Assembly (NCBI GenBank): GCA_963848825.1
Contig: CAWKFA010000005.1
Location: 78,392-142,391 of the forward strand
Direction: 5' to 3'
Source of the DNA: CAVVSQ01 sp963848825
GTDB lineage: Bacteria; Planctomycetota; Planctomycetia; Gemmatales; Gemmataceae
Length of the DNA: 64,000 nucleotides
Position 1 is the first letter of the stretch, and every line of letters starts with the position of its first letter. The notes under the pieces were generated by a model. The model saw only the letters and a program-made list of their open reading frames with translations, searched no databases and had not been told where the DNA came from. Below, one piece after another: positions 1 through 9,640 of the stretch. The position numbers were made by a program, and so were the translations under genes.

Positions 1-2129
1 TCTCGTCGAGCATTTTGGCCAGCACACGGCGGAGCTTGTGCTCGTCAAGAATCGAGGCGAGATGGCGTCCGGCGACGCCGGTCTTGCGTGGGTCGTGGAT
101 CGACTCGATAATCTCGGGCCGTGCCGCGAGGAAGTATTGCAGGCGCTCCGCAAGCTCGGGGTATTTTTTCAACAGGGCCCCGTCGAAGGTCGAGGCCGCG
201 CACAGGGGCAACAGCCCTACCATCGACCGCACTTTGAGCCGTTGGCTTTGTCCGTTGGGCAAGCGCAACACGTCATAGAAGAAGCCGTCCTCCTCGTCCC
301 ACATGCCCGTGTCGCCGCCCAACTGAGACATGGACGAGGCGATCCACAGGAAGTGCTCGACGAACTTGACCGCCATCTCGGCATAATCCGCGTCGGTTTT
401 CGCCAATTCCACGGCGATTTCGAGCATGTTCTGGCAAAACAGGGCCATCCAGGCGGTGCCGTCGGCCTGCTCCAGGTAGCCGCCGGTCGGCAGCGGGGCG
501 CTGCGATCGAAGACGCCGATATTGTCGAGGCCCAGGAAGCCGCCTTCAAAGATGTTCCGCCCAGAGCGATCTTTGCGGTTGACCCACCAGGTGAAATTGA
601 GGAGCAGCTTCTGGAAGCTGCTCTTGAGCCATTCCTTGTCCCCTTCGCCCCGTTTTGGCCAGTTCCAGCGTATAGGTGAATATCGTGGACCAGGCATGCA
701 CCGGCGGATTGACATCGCCGAAATTCCACTCATAGGCCGGCATTTGGCCGTTGGGGTGCATGTAGCGCTCGCGCAGCATCAGCTTCAGTTGTTGCTTGCC
801 GAAATCGGGATCGACCAGCGTCAGCGCGATGACATGGAAGGCAAGGTCCCATGCCGCGTACCAGGGGTATTCCCACTTGTCCGGCATGGAGATGATGTCG
901 CCGTTGTACATGTGGTGCCAGCTGATCGTTGCGCGGGCGCCTGCTTGCGATTGTGCCTTGAACGGGTCGGAACCGCGCTCTTCGAGCCACTTGTCCACAT
1001 CGTAGTGATAGAACTGCTTGCTCCAAAGCATGCCCGCGAGCGCCTGGCGCATGACGTTGGTCTGGTCGGCGTTGAGCGAACGCGGAATGACCGTGTCGTA
1101 GAACTGGTCGGCTTCCTTGTGACGGATCGCGAGAACATCGTCGAAATCGCTGAAGGTGCCGATCTTGCCGGCGAGCGTCAGAGTCGCGACAGACGCAGTC
1201 GAATCACATGGCTGCCGCCGGCTTGAACGGTCACGTGATAATGCACAGCAGCCTTCGTCCCTTTTTGCTCCGGATTGACGGCGTCTTTTTGGCCATGGAC
1301 AATGTAGTCGTTGATGCTGTCCTTGACATAAGGAGTGCGATTGGGAACGCCGAAGATGCGCTGCGTGTTGGTCTCGTTTTCCGTGAAGAGGAGCGTCGGC
1401 GTCCCTTCGCAGTAAAGGTAGCGTTCGCTCAATTTCGGATGGACCGCTTTGATCGCGTCGCCGACGCGTTGCAAGCTCGGCCTGTCGGTGACGTCGCGCC
1501 CAAGACCATTGATTGCGAAACCACAGCGTCGGCAGGACGTGCAATTCGGCCGCCTCCGGACCACGATTGTGGATGGTGATCTGAATCAGGATGTCTTCGG
1601 GAGAGTCCTTGGCGTATTCGACGAACACGTCAAAATAGCGATTCTCGTCGAAGACGCCGGTGTCGAGCAGCTCATACTCGAACTCGTTACGGCTGCGGCC
1701 CTTGCTGGTGTCAACGAGGCTTGCGTAAGGGAACGGCGCCTGCGGATACTTGTAAAGGTACTTCATGTACGAATGCGTCGGCGTGCTGTCGAGGTAGAAG
1801 TAGTACTCCTTGACGTCTTCGCCGTGATTGCTTTCGCTGTTGGTCAGGCCGAAAAGACGCTCCTTGAGGATGGGATCTCGACCGTTCCAAAGGGCGAGTG
1901 CGAAGCAGAGCCGTTGCTTGTCGTCGGAGATGCCGGCAATGCCGTCCTCGCCCCAGCGATAGGCGCGGCTGCGGGCTTGATCATGGGTGAAATAGTCCCA
2001 GGCGTTGCCGCCCTCGCTGTAATCCTCGCGAACTGTTCCCCACTGGCGTTCGCTCAGGTAGGGGCCCCACTTTTTCCACAGGGTTTTTTGCGTTCGTGCG
2101 TCTTCGAGTCGGGCTTGTTCAGCGGTCAT
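1..2129 (-). CDS. GH63/MGH1-like glucosidase, C-terminus beyond window edge, frameshifted
   Basis: Resembles large bacterial glucosidases of the GH63-like (MGH1-type) (alpha/alpha)6-barrel group, which hydrolyse glucose-containing oligosaccharides. The N-terminus (KKWGPYLSERQWGTVREDYS, then a Trp/Tyr-rich stretch with HDQARSRAYRWGEDG) is typical of that family. Later segments such as WYAAWDLAFH, NGQMPAYEWNFGDVNPPVHAW and GLDNIGVFDRS also match. The reading frame changes near 1545, near 1190 and near 655, and protein-like sequence continues through every break, so one gene is involved. It runs off the left edge. The start at 2129 has AAGGTGA just upstream and lies about 12 bases after the stop of the small upstream gene, suggesting co-transcription. 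Family identity is firm; substrate is not known. Confidence 0.8.
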
Positions 2130-2141
2130 GCTTCACCTTGT

Positions 2142-2351
2142 TCAGGTCGGCAGACCGAGCATGTACTTGTAATGCCCGGGCACGGGCTCTAGCTCGGTCT
2201 CGTCATTTGGGTAATAAGGCTGTCGCTGGTTCCAGGGATTCTCGTCGAAACTCGGCACTGCCCAGAGATTTCCCTCCGGGTCGAGCACAATCCATTGCTG
2301 ATTGGAACGATCAACAAACAGCGCAAAGGCACACCTCCGTAATGCGAGCAT
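2142..2351 (-). CDS. small hypothetical protein (69 aa)
   Basis: A 69-residue protein rich in Pro, Trp and Tyr (QQWIVLDPEGNLWAVPS, then NPWNQRQPYYPNDETELEPV). It ends 12 bases before the glucosidase start and is on the same strand, so it is probably the first gene of that pair. No domain is recognised. The start is uncertain: a GGAGG motif lies a few codons inside the reading frame, so translation may begin further in. Confidence 0.45.
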   Translation of the reverse strand: MLALRRCAFALFVDRSNQQWIVLDPEGNLWAVPSFDENPWNQRQPYYPNDETELEPVPGHYKYMLGLPT

Positions 2352-2430
2352 AAATGTACTCCTTTGTAGGTCTCGGGCTGCGGCCTATTTTCCGTCTTCT
2401 GCGCCCTTTTGGGACTTTGTCGAATCGAAT

Positions 2431-2763
2431 TTAACGGATAGTGCGCATAATGCGTGAACCAGCGAATATCCGATAAAAGGAGGAGTATCGACTGTATGGA
2501 TAATCAGGGAAGAAGCCGTGTTGTCCAATCCGCAAGGTTCCCACGGCAACATAGGGATCCGCTTGGAAGTGAATCAACAGGCCGACCGCGACTGGCGGAA
2601 CCAACAGATAGCTTGCGAGCGCCGCCTTCGTTACCGACTTCCAATCCTTGGCGACCAACAGCACATCGGCAAATGTTACGCCAAGCCCGCTGGCCACCAT
2701 CATCTCGAACAAGGTAACCTAGGCAACAAGGTTAGTCAGTTGCTTCAGTTGCTCTGGCATCAT
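2431..2763 (-). pseudogene. bile acid:sodium symporter (BASS) family N-terminal remnant
   Basis: The frame opens at 2763 with MMPEQLKQLTNLVA, meets an in-frame TAG near 2720, and continues as VTLFEMMVASGLGVTFADVL, which matches the first transmembrane region of BASS-type transporters. A second hydrophobic segment (ASYLLVPPVAVGLLIHF) follows. After about residue 75 the similarity is lost and the frame soon stops. Full-length BASS proteins are about 300 residues, so roughly three quarters is missing. The combination of a nonsense codon and deletion suggests a true pseudogene and not only a base-calling error. Confidence 0.55.
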
Positions 2764-2819
2764 GTTTCCCTCGGCGAGATCACTCACGCGCGCGGCACAC
2801 TTCCCGACGATGGAGCGCC

Positions 2820-3836
2820 TCACATGTTCGCCATATTGCTCCAGAATCGCGCCAAGCTTTCGGTGCCGCCAAACAAGGTCGTGAAGTTGGTTGAGTCCAC
2901 GAGCAGGACATCGCCGCCGCGCTTGCCGCCTGGCGGCATCCAGAGACAGCAGTTGAATTCCCGATTGCCAGCCGCTGTGAATGGGTGCGGCCGAGACAGA
3001 TCGGCGGGCTGACTGGCCAGCAAACGAATTGACTTCGTGTCCGCAGTCGTCAGTGCATAGTGGGGCAGATGCAAATGAAAGTTGAAGGTGGTCACACCGT
3101 TCAGCAAGCCAAGTTTGTCCAGCTCTCGATTGACGGTCAAGGGCGCAATCTCCTTGGTTCCCTCGACGACGGCAGGCCTCAGTCCGAACTGATTGAGCAC
3201 GGGCACTTCGAGTGCTTTCATCAGCGAGCGCGTGTACTGGCTGAAGCGCTGCTGGCGTGGCACGAGTTCATCGCCATGGTGCTTGTACTCCATCTGGCGC
3301 TGCTTCATGTCGGCGGTGAAGCCCACGTCGTGATGCGGCGCCAGTAGCAGGCACGTGCCTTCCCGCTTGAGCCAGTCCCGGATGGCGTCTATTTCCCCCT
3401 TGTCCGCTTCTTGCTCCGACACGAGGTGGTCCAGGCCGAACACCATCAAGGTGTCGGTATCCGCGAGAACTCGTTCGTCAATGGGCAGCTTGTACCCTGC
3501 CTGGTCGATGCGCTGATAAACAGCCACGGGATGACCAGTCGTCTCGCCGACGATCTGCTGGAAGGCGAGGGTGGAACGATGGAACAGCTCCAACGTACCG
3601 GCGATGCCCTGCAGGAAATTCATCTTGTCCCACTCAGAGCCCTCAAAGCTTGGCCAGGCAACCCGACGGACCTCGGTCATGGTCGAAAACCGATTGTCCA
3701 GGTCAGCCAATTCGCGGTTCGCTTCCCACGGATAGCTCCAGGTCCAGTAGATGCTAAAACGGCGCTTGCCTGCCGTGTACGGTCGCGAAATTTGGTTTTG
3801 GTTATATGTTCGCCCAAGCTGCTTTGGTGCGCTCAT
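2820..3836 (-). CDS. hypothetical protein, 338 aa, in the DyP-peroxidase gene run
   Basis: Intact 338-residue protein with no signal peptide. The middle (residues about 105-190) reads like an alpha/beta fold with hydrophobic strands and short motifs (LADTDTLMVFGLDHL, GTCLLLAPHHDVGF), reminiscent of class I glutamine-amidotransferase-like or DUF4350-type folds, but no catalytic triad can be pointed to. A second strand-rich block (GGDVLLVDSTNFTTLFGG) lies at the C-terminus. AAGGGGA precedes the ATG. It starts 18 bases after the peroxidase gene ends, so the two are almost certainly co-transcribed. Function unknown; the neighbourhood suggests a redox or oxidative-stress link. Confidence 0.65.
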   Translation of the reverse strand: MSAPKQLGRTYNQNQISRPYTAGKRRFSIYWTWSYPWEANRELADLDNRFSTMTEVRRVAWPSFEGSEWDKMNFLQGIAGTLELFHRSTLAFQQIVGETTGHPVAVYQRIDQAGYKLPIDERVLADTDTLMVFGLDHLVSEQEADKGEIDAIRDWLKREGTCLLLAPHHDVGFTADMKQRQMEYKHHGDELVPRQQRFSQYTRSLMKALEVPVLNQFGLRPAVVEGTKEIAPLTVNRELDKLGLLNGVTTFNFHLHLPHYALTTADTKSIRLLASQPADLSRPHPFTAAGNREFNCCLWMPPGGKRGGDVLLVDSTNFTTLFGGTESLARFWSNMANM

Positions 3837-3854
3837 TGGATCATCCCCTTGTTG

Positions 3855-5163
3855 TTAGCCCGCAAGGTACCGAAGGGCCCTGATGCCCGGCAGGAAGAAG
3901 TAGGCGCCGCCTCTTACCGTGGTGAAGGCCGGCAATCCGTTGATTACTTTGCGGATCGGCCGCTTTGGAATTTTGAATTCCAGCGTGCCATCGTGGGTGC
4001 CGATGATCGGATCGCGTTCGTTGCCGAGCTCATGAAACGTCCGGTCATTGGCCCACACATTTTGCGCAAACTCGTACTGCCGGATGAGACTGGCGCAACC
4101 GACGAAGGCTGCAATGCCCCGTTCGACGCCGTCTTCCGGCGCGCCTTCGGGCAATGGTGGCCCATAGGTGCCGCCGCGCCGAATCATCCGGCGGCGATTC
4201 ATGTTAGCGGCAGTGTCACGCGGATTCATCCTCCGGATGTGCGAGCCCAAGCGGCACCGCGTAGCCGTACGGGTCCATCTTCTTGTAGTTGAAGTCATTG
4301 TTGCGCTGCGGGTCTGCGCCGAGGTCTGGATCATCCTTATTTGGCGAAAGAACGAGCGGAGCGCCGCTGCGCCAACGTCCCATCAACTTCGCCGCGATCA
4401 GTTCCTGTTCCTCTGGTGTGCTGCCATGCTGCTGCAGGAACTGGCGGAATGCGCCGACGTGCTCCTCCATCCGGCGATAGGCCAAGAAACTCCCGTTGCG
4501 GCTCAGCACCTCAGGCCCAAACAATTGTGTGACGCCCGCCTCATCGGGGTAGCCAAGGAAAAACTCACCAGGCTTGAGTGGCGCACCGGAACCGGGTGTC
4601 GGCACTTCGCCTGTGCCCTCGACGACCGGCTGCGAAAGGCGATCGCGGTAGCCGAAGTGGTCGTGCGCGTGATCAAAGGGTGGCGTCGCCTCCAGGTCCA
4701 GCGTCGAGAGCGTCTGCACCGAGGGAAACTTCGCGGCGTATTGCTCGTACTCCCGGACACAGCGGTCGCGTTCGATGACATCGCGGGCGAAGAGGACCGC
4801 GATCGCATGAAGATCGGGACCCGCCAGACCGCCGACCCAGCGATCGGGATGGTTGGCGCCCGTGTCCCCGAGGATCTCAGCGCGTGCGGTCATTCCCTGG
4901 CGGAACTCTTCAGGAAAGGTAGCGAGCGAAGCTTCATCGACCCCGAGTGCTCGCAACCCGTTCCAGGTAAATGCCACCGATACCCATCGAGCATCGACTG
5001 CAGCGCCAGCCGCTACGGTCTTGCCCGTGCCTACCCTGTCGATGATGCCGGCGAGCCAGGCGCGACCCTCCGCCGAGTTCCGAAATGTGAGGAACCCGTA
5101 GCGAGCCGCCGTCGCCCGGGGGCGCGTCAACAGAAAGTGCTGAATGTCATCGAGTTCAAGCAT
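3855..5163 (-). CDS. DyP-type heme peroxidase, one frameshift
   Basis: Resembles dye-decolourising (DyP-type) heme peroxidases, which use H2O2 to oxidise dyes and phenolics. The N-terminal ~310 residues read in one frame (start 5163) and the C-terminal part in another, with a break near 4230. The joined protein is about 435 residues, within the family range. The conserved catalytic aspartate region is FGYRDRLSQP near residue 174; the usual Gly of GxxDG is Arg here, which is unusual. The proximal heme-ligand motif AHIRRMNPRD sits at the frameshift junction, followed by RRGGTYGPPL and the C-terminal GGAYFFLPGI. No Tat or Sec signal and no encapsulin-targeting tail are seen. Its start codon overlaps the end of the preceding NTF2-like gene by 8 bases. 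Confidence 0.85.
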
Positions 5164-5560
5164 TAGTGCCTTTCGCCCACGCCCAGGCCGCTATCCGCCA
5201 CCCTTCGGTGAGTTTGCGCAGCGCCACCGTAAAGATCGCGTCGGATTGCGTAACCTGCTTTCCTCGGATTTTGAACGTCATGGACGCGGGAACAACCACA
5301 TACGCGCTATCCCCGGTCACGTTGACATGCCGCGGCTCGCCGAGAGTGATCACATAATCTGAAGCACCCGCATGCTCGCCTTCAACGAGCACGTCTCGGT
5401 ACCAATCCTGAGTGGCGGTCGGCCCATGCCACACGTGCGGAGCCATGCCGTCAAGGATCAAGCCCGGCACGGCAAACTTCGCCGCCATTGCCTCCGAATC
5501 GCCTCTGTTGAAAGCTTCCATGTACTGAAGGACTATCGCCCTCGGACCTGTTGTGTCCAT
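5156..5560 (-). CDS. NTF2-like / SnoaL-type small protein
   Basis: Protein of about 134 residues with the NTF2/ketosteroid-isomerase-like pattern: an N-terminal helix (VLQYMEAFNRGDSEAMAAKF), a central domain with HVNVTGDSAYVVVP, and a C-terminal strand pair ending WRIAAWAWAKG. Such proteins are small cone-shaped enzymes or ligand binders; no specific substrate can be assigned. The start at 5560 is preferred over an upstream ATG at 5593 because AGGAGT lies 7-8 bases upstream. Its stop overlaps the peroxidase ATG, so the two are likely translationally coupled, suggesting a shared pathway. Confidence 0.75.
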   Translation of the reverse strand: MDTTGPRAIVLQYMEAFNRGDSEAMAAKFAVPGLILDGMAPHVWHGPTATQDWYRDVLVEGEHAGASDYVITLGEPRHVNVTGDSAYVVVPASMTFKIRGKQVTQSDAIFTVALRKLTEGWRIAAWAWAKGTNA

Positions 5561-5617
5561 AGCATTCACTCCTATGGTCGCGTCTGCGTCCAAGTAAGAA
5601 CACAGATCAGGCCGAAG

Positions 5618-6175
5618 TCACTGCATCTGGTCCAGCATGTTGGAAAAGGCGGCCTTCAGCTTGAGGGTCTTCTTGATTTCTTCGCAAGTCACGTAGGGAT
5701 GCTCACTGTATTCGAGGAAGCTCGGGCAGTGGTGATCGCGGAAGAATTTGACGCAGGCCGCCGGGTTCGTCCGCCAGTCTTTCGGCCAGCCCTCGAGGTT
5801 TTCAAAGACTGTATTGATGCCGGTCTGGTTGAAGATCTCCACGGCATCCTCAGTGTATTTATCGAAGTCGGTGTCGAAGATGCCTTGATACATCATGTAG
5901 GTTTCATCCTTGATGGGTATGAGTACCCATTTCAGGTAGTGCGCCTTGAGAACGGCGAGGACGTCGGGCTGGTCCGCGATTGCCTTCTCTATGACCTTGG
6001 CATGCTTGTAGAAGGCCTCCTCCCTTCCAGGGATCACCTTCGCGACGATCGAGAAGCCGTAGCACGCTGGAGTTTGGGGAAAGATGGGGCCGTAGCGGCC
6101 CTGTTCAGCTTTGTCGGCAAAATAGCCGCCCTTCGGGATCGCCATGGCCGTGGGTTTCGTCCAGTCGTTTTGCAT
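5618..6175 (-). CDS. conserved hypothetical protein, 185 aa
   Basis: The reading frame is open from 6277, but the ATG at 6175 (MQNDWTKPTAMAIP) has a strong GGAAGG five bases upstream and is taken as the start. The protein is soluble and has the pattern of an alpha/beta barrel-like stress protein: YGFSIVAKVIPGREEAFYKHAK, a long helix, then YMMYQGIFDTDFDKYTEDA. Two His-containing stretches (FRDHHCP) could bind a metal or heme; that is speculation. It lies between the membrane protein and the NTF2-like and DyP genes in the same orientation. Confidence 0.6.
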   Translation of the reverse strand: MQNDWTKPTAMAIPKGGYFADKAEQGRYGPIFPQTPACYGFSIVAKVIPGREEAFYKHAKVIEKAIADQPDVLAVLKAHYLKWVLIPIKDETYMMYQGIFDTDFDKYTEDAVEIFNQTGINTVFENLEGWPKDWRTNPAACVKFFRDHHCPSFLEYSEHPYVTCEEIKKTLKLKAAFSNMLDQMQ

Positions 6176-6197
6176 ATTAGCCTTCCTTTCGTTCTTA

Positions 6198-6692
6198 TTA
6201 TCTGTCTTCGAGGCATCCTGTTTGATTGTCGTGATGATGAGTGGCCCGGGCCTTACTACTGTTGTCACTCGAGTCAACGCACGACACTTCCTTGTTGTCC
6301 CTAAGCCGGCTCCTACGTCCCATCGTCACTATGCGATTCCCGACAGCCCGAACGACCATGCACGGAACAAGTGCGAGTAGCGCGGCTACGATCAGGGCCT
6401 GGACTGGGTAGATCCAATGAAGGACGATAATCTGGTAAATTGCATCAAGCACGAGCGCGACGAGAAATACCTTGCCGGCAATTCTCCACAGGTTTCTGAG
6501 CATCACGCGCGTTTGACTCGGGTCCCGTACAAGGGTCCAGAAGAAGATCGGTCGACCACCACGGGCATCCGTCCATCCAGCTCGAATTGCCAGAAATGTC
6601 GCAACAACGGGCTGGATGATTAGCCGAAAACTCATCGGCCCATCGATCCGGCCGAAGATATCTTCCCAAGCTTGCCTGAGTGCGTCTTCCAT
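6198..6692 (-). CDS. conserved inner-membrane protein
   Basis: The frame is open from 6974, but only the part from MEDALRQAWEDIFGRIDGPM onward looks like protein, and GGAGCGTGG lies about 7 bases before the ATG at 6692. An alternative start is 6710. After an N-terminal amphipathic segment come hydrophobic helices (LIIQPVVATFLAIRAGW; VFLVALVLDAIYQIIVLHW; ALIVAALLALVPCMVVRAV) and a hydrophilic, His- and Ser-rich tail. Probably the first gene of the minus-strand DyP run. I do not recognise a function. Confidence 0.6.
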   Translation of the reverse strand: MEDALRQAWEDIFGRIDGPMSFRLIIQPVVATFLAIRAGWTDARGGRPIFFWTLVRDPSQTRVMLRNLWRIAGKVFLVALVLDAIYQIIVLHWIYPVQALIVAALLALVPCMVVRAVGNRIVTMGRRSRLRDNKEVSCVDSSDNSSKARATHHHDNQTGCLEDR

Positions 6693-6989
6693 GGAACGAC
6701 CACGCTCCATTACTGCGCGAACGCAAAATCGTCGCCAAGCACTTCCTTGATGGTCGAGACCAGATCCATGGCGTGGGTTCCTCGAACTCAAGACGGGCTG
6801 CGCATGCCGCCTGACCGACTTGTAAGGCGCGAAATGAGTTGAGGTGTAACCTACTCCGGACGCCGTCGGCCGACAAGGTGCGCGCCCCGCCAATCTCCTC
6901 GATCTTGCGGGGAGCGGCAGTTCGAGCTCGATTCGATTATTCCTATTTAAGGACAGGGCTGCGAGACAAGTCATCGACGCCGTCGCCGG

Positions 6990-7112
6990 TTAGCTTATCC
7001 AAGCGCTGTAGTCGGCAGGCACGCTCTTGACCTGAGGATTGTTGACGTCGATCCACGCCGGCGCCTGGGGACGCTGGTAGTTCGGTCCGACCTTGAAGCC
7101 GTTACACACGAT
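6990..7112 (-). pseudogene. remnant of an RND efflux outer-membrane lipoprotein (NodT-like)
   Basis: The translation NGFKVGPNYQRPQAPAWID followed by VKSVPADYSAW matches the region just after the lipidated Cys of NodT/OprM-type outer-membrane efflux lipoproteins, where VGPxYxRP is nearly invariant. The frame ends after about 36 residues, whereas intact family members are about 450-500. No adaptor or pump gene is nearby. This is a short broken leftover. Confidence 0.5.
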
Positions 7113-7291
7113 TTCGCCAACAGCCCCTGCCCGTTCTCGCGCTTGCCCGGTCGCCGACTGCCGCCTAGTTTCCCGGACTCGCTGCGCGGCTGCAAGGCAG
7201 CCAGTCCGGGCAATCTCCCAATTGACAGATTCGGCAAATTTTGCCATTTCTCCTAGCGCAAAAGATTCCGAGGACAACCCAGGGGAACGGG

Positions 7292-8704
7292 ATGACGCCA
7301 CGGGTCAAAGCTTGTTGTGTTGCCGCTTTGCTCGTTTGTGCGGTACGATCGACTGCACAAGTCGGTGTTGAGTCACCGCCAGTAGCGCCGAACGTCGGCT
7401 ATGCGCCGGCAGCCACCACCGGCCAACGGCCGGGGATGGCCGTCAGTTCCTTCGGAAGCACCCCTTTCGCAGCGCCGACTGTGACGGGTAATTCCGAGAA
7501 TGGCAAGCCTGATAGCCAAGAGAAGCAGGAGCTAGTCGAACAGGCAAAATTGCCGATGATCGAGGAGTCGGTAACGGGGCTTTCCAAGAAACTCACGGTC
7601 ACCTTGCTGGACGACAACTTCAAGCTCACGCTCGGGGGCGCCCTCACGGCGGACTTTTTCTTTAACAGCGCTCGGCCCGTCGCTCCCGCCACGCCCTACT
7701 ACCTTACTCCGGGACCAGTCTCCGCGATCAGACAGAACACCTTCGATGCGTCCGCACGGCAAACGGCATTACTCGCGCAAATCACCGGCCCAAAAATCGG
7801 TGACTTCGAGACGGGCGCCCAGGTCAAGGCAAACCTTTACAGCAACCCAATCATCGCCGACCAGTACGGACTCCTGCCCCTTCAGGCTTTCGGCTACCTG
7901 AAAAACGGCGACTGGAGGTTCGCAGCCGGCTTGCAGCCGGATATCTTCAATCCGCTCAACCCGACCGTGCTACCTTTCACCGGCCTCATAGCTACCGGCA
8001 ATACTGGTTTAATACGCAGCCAAGCTCGGATCGAGCGCTTTATCTATCCGTCCGATGAATCGCAGGTTACCTGTACCCTCGGAGTCAGTGAGCCGATTCC
8101 TACCCTGGTTAGCGAGGAGTTCCGAATTAGCGAAGACAACGGCTGGCCCAACGTGGAGGGACGCGCGGGCCTTGCCTTGGGACCGCTTCTGGGCGAAGGG
8201 CAGGACGCCAGGCGACCATTCGAGGTCGGAATTTCCGGTGTCATCGGTCAGATCCGAACCACAGTCCCGGCTCAGGCACAAGTGGTGGCAAGTGTCTGGG
8301 GCCTTGGCTCCGATCTGCGCTGGGCGATCACCAACCGTTTCGGTGTCCAGGGAGAAGTCTACGCAGGACAGACGCTCGGCACGTACGGTGGCGGGATTCT
8401 CCAAGACGTCAATTCCGTAACGTTCCGAGGCGTCCATTCCGCGGGCGGGTGGTGCGAAGTCTACTGCTACCTATGCCCGGACAAACTGCACAGTCACATT
8501 GGCTACGGGATTGATGACCCACGGGATCGCGACCTCGCTCCGGGCCAGCGACTGCGCAACGAGGCCTATTTTGCCAACCTGATCTGGGATGTGACGCAGG
8601 CATTACGGGTTGGCGGGGAACTGACCTATCGTAAGACATCCTACACAGGACTGCCGAACAATGATGGCGTCGGTTTTCAAATGCAGGTGCAGTGGAAGTT
8701 CTAG
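7292..8704 (+). CDS. outer-membrane beta-barrel (porin-like) protein
   Basis: A 470-residue intact protein. The start at 7292 (MTPRVKACCVAALLVCAVRS) gives a classic signal peptide and has a G-rich stretch upstream. After a Pro-rich linker and a short helix (KQELVEQAKLPMIEE), the rest is alternating amphipathic strands with the C-terminal ending MQVQWKF, where the terminal aromatic residue is the usual outer-membrane barrel insertion signal. KLTLGGALTADFFFNS and FGYLKNGDWRFAAGLQPDIFNPLNP resemble DcaP-like porins. It probably forms a diffusion channel; substrate unknown. It is transcribed divergently from the DyP gene run. Confidence 0.65.
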   Translation: MTPRVKACCVAALLVCAVRSTAQVGVESPPVAPNVGYAPAATTGQRPGMAVSSFGSTPFAAPTVTGNSENGKPDSQEKQELVEQAKLPMIEESVTGLSKKLTVTLLDDNFKLTLGGALTADFFFNSARPVAPATPYYLTPGPVSAIRQNTFDASARQTALLAQITGPKIGDFETGAQVKANLYSNPIIADQYGLLPLQAFGYLKNGDWRFAAGLQPDIFNPLNPTVLPFTGLIATGNTGLIRSQARIERFIYPSDESQVTCTLGVSEPIPTLVSEEFRISEDNGWPNVEGRAGLALGPLLGEGQDARRPFEVGISGVIGQIRTTVPAQAQVVASVWGLGSDLRWAITNRFGVQGEVYAGQTLGTYGGGILQDVNSVTFRGVHSAGGWCEVYCYLCPDKLHSHIGYGIDDPRDRDLAPGQRLRNEAYFANLIWDVTQALRVGGELTYRKTSYTGLPNNDGVGFQMQVQWKF

Positions 8705-9355
8705 CGCACCTCGATGCCAACGCCCGCGCACCGGCCCAATTCGGTCGCAGCGCTTAATCAATCGAGCCGCTCGTGTCCCGCGCTCAAGGTGAATGTCTGC
8801 TTGAAAGAAAATGGGGGCGCCGACCAGGCCCCCCCACCGCGGCCCGCGCCAATTGCTCCCAGCGGACTATGTCATTCGCTGGGGGTCACATCCACACACA
8901 CGCGCAAGCCTACGCCCGTTGCGCACCGGTCCCGTCGACCCTCCCACCAAAACTGCTTATGCCTTTTGGAAACATTTAGCCCCTGGCGATTGTTCGCTGG
9001 GGGCTTCTGGCCAACGCTAGCCTTTGAATTCCTTCCAGTGCATGTCGTCGAAAACTCATATATCGCCCGCTACCTCACTGGCCGAGCAGGCGACCCGACG
9101 GTTCGGCGAAACGTTCCCTCAGCGCCAATAATTGCGCTGATTTCCATTTGATAATCCGTATGTTTCGCAAACAATGTGTCTGCCAAATGGGCGGGAACCG
9201 TCTCGGCCCAGCCGGGCTCGTGTATCCAGACGGGCATGATCCTGAGTGAGATCTTTTTCTCGGGGCGGCGCGGTTGCGCGCGCACTGGCGTTTTTTCGGC
9301 CGCACGTCAAAAATGAAACCTCTCGCAAATCTTTACCGTGCAAGGGGTTCGCAAA
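8705..9355. other. intergenic region without convincing gene
   Basis: No frame on either strand shows convincing protein-like composition. On the minus strand a stretch near 9080-9240 (MPVWIHEPGWAETVPAHLADTLF) reads plausibly for about 40 residues and then degrades. It may be a fragment of a lost gene, but I cannot assign it. Confidence 0.4.
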
Positions 9356-9426
9356 CTACCCGGCCAGGATTCGAACCTGGACAAAGAGAGCCAAAATCTC
9401 TTGTGCTACCGTTACACTACCGGGTA
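9356..9426 (-). tRNA. tRNA-Gln (anticodon UUG)
   Basis: A 71-base cloverleaf on the minus strand. A 7-bp acceptor stem (TACCCGG with CCGGGTA) is followed by a D-arm GTAGTGTAACGGTAGCAC, an anticodon stem AGAGA/TCTCT with loop TTTTGGC giving anticodon TTG, and a T-arm with GTTCGAATC. The discriminator base is G and the 3' CCA is not encoded. It lies at the left edge of the mobile-element island, but no element end is seen inside the tRNA. Confidence 0.93.
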
Positions 9427-9598
9427 TCGAGGACATCTCCCAGAAGGTCTCTTTTTACCCGAAGCCGCGTTTGTTGACAAGAGACGCGAGCGCGGCCCGC
9501 GTTGCCGGCGCGGCAAGAACGTCGCAGACCTCTGTAGCCGGCCGGAGCGACATGCAAGCGGCCGGGACGGCAAAGCAACCGGCCGAAGAGACGACTCA

Positions 9599-9640
9599 GG
9601 GGGCCAGGGGGCCATTTAAAAACATGGCCCCCTGGCCCCC
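9599..9640. repeat. 17-bp-arm palindrome, copy 1
   Basis: A perfect inverted repeat with 17-base arms (GGGGGCCAGGGGGCCAT and its complement) around an 8-base A-rich loop. An identical copy lies at 16879-16920. It forms the left boundary of the duplicated repeat block that hosts the IS elements. Confidence 0.85.

Noticed and set aside
3855..5163. DyP peroxidase as encapsulin cargo
   Set aside because: No encapsulin shell gene in the window and no C-terminal targeting extension after the last conserved motif.
9356..9426. tRNA-Gln as attachment site of an integrative element spanning the island
   Set aside because: No duplicate of the tRNA 3' end was found at the right edge of the island, and the only integrase-type gene lies deep inside the intron with its own att arms.
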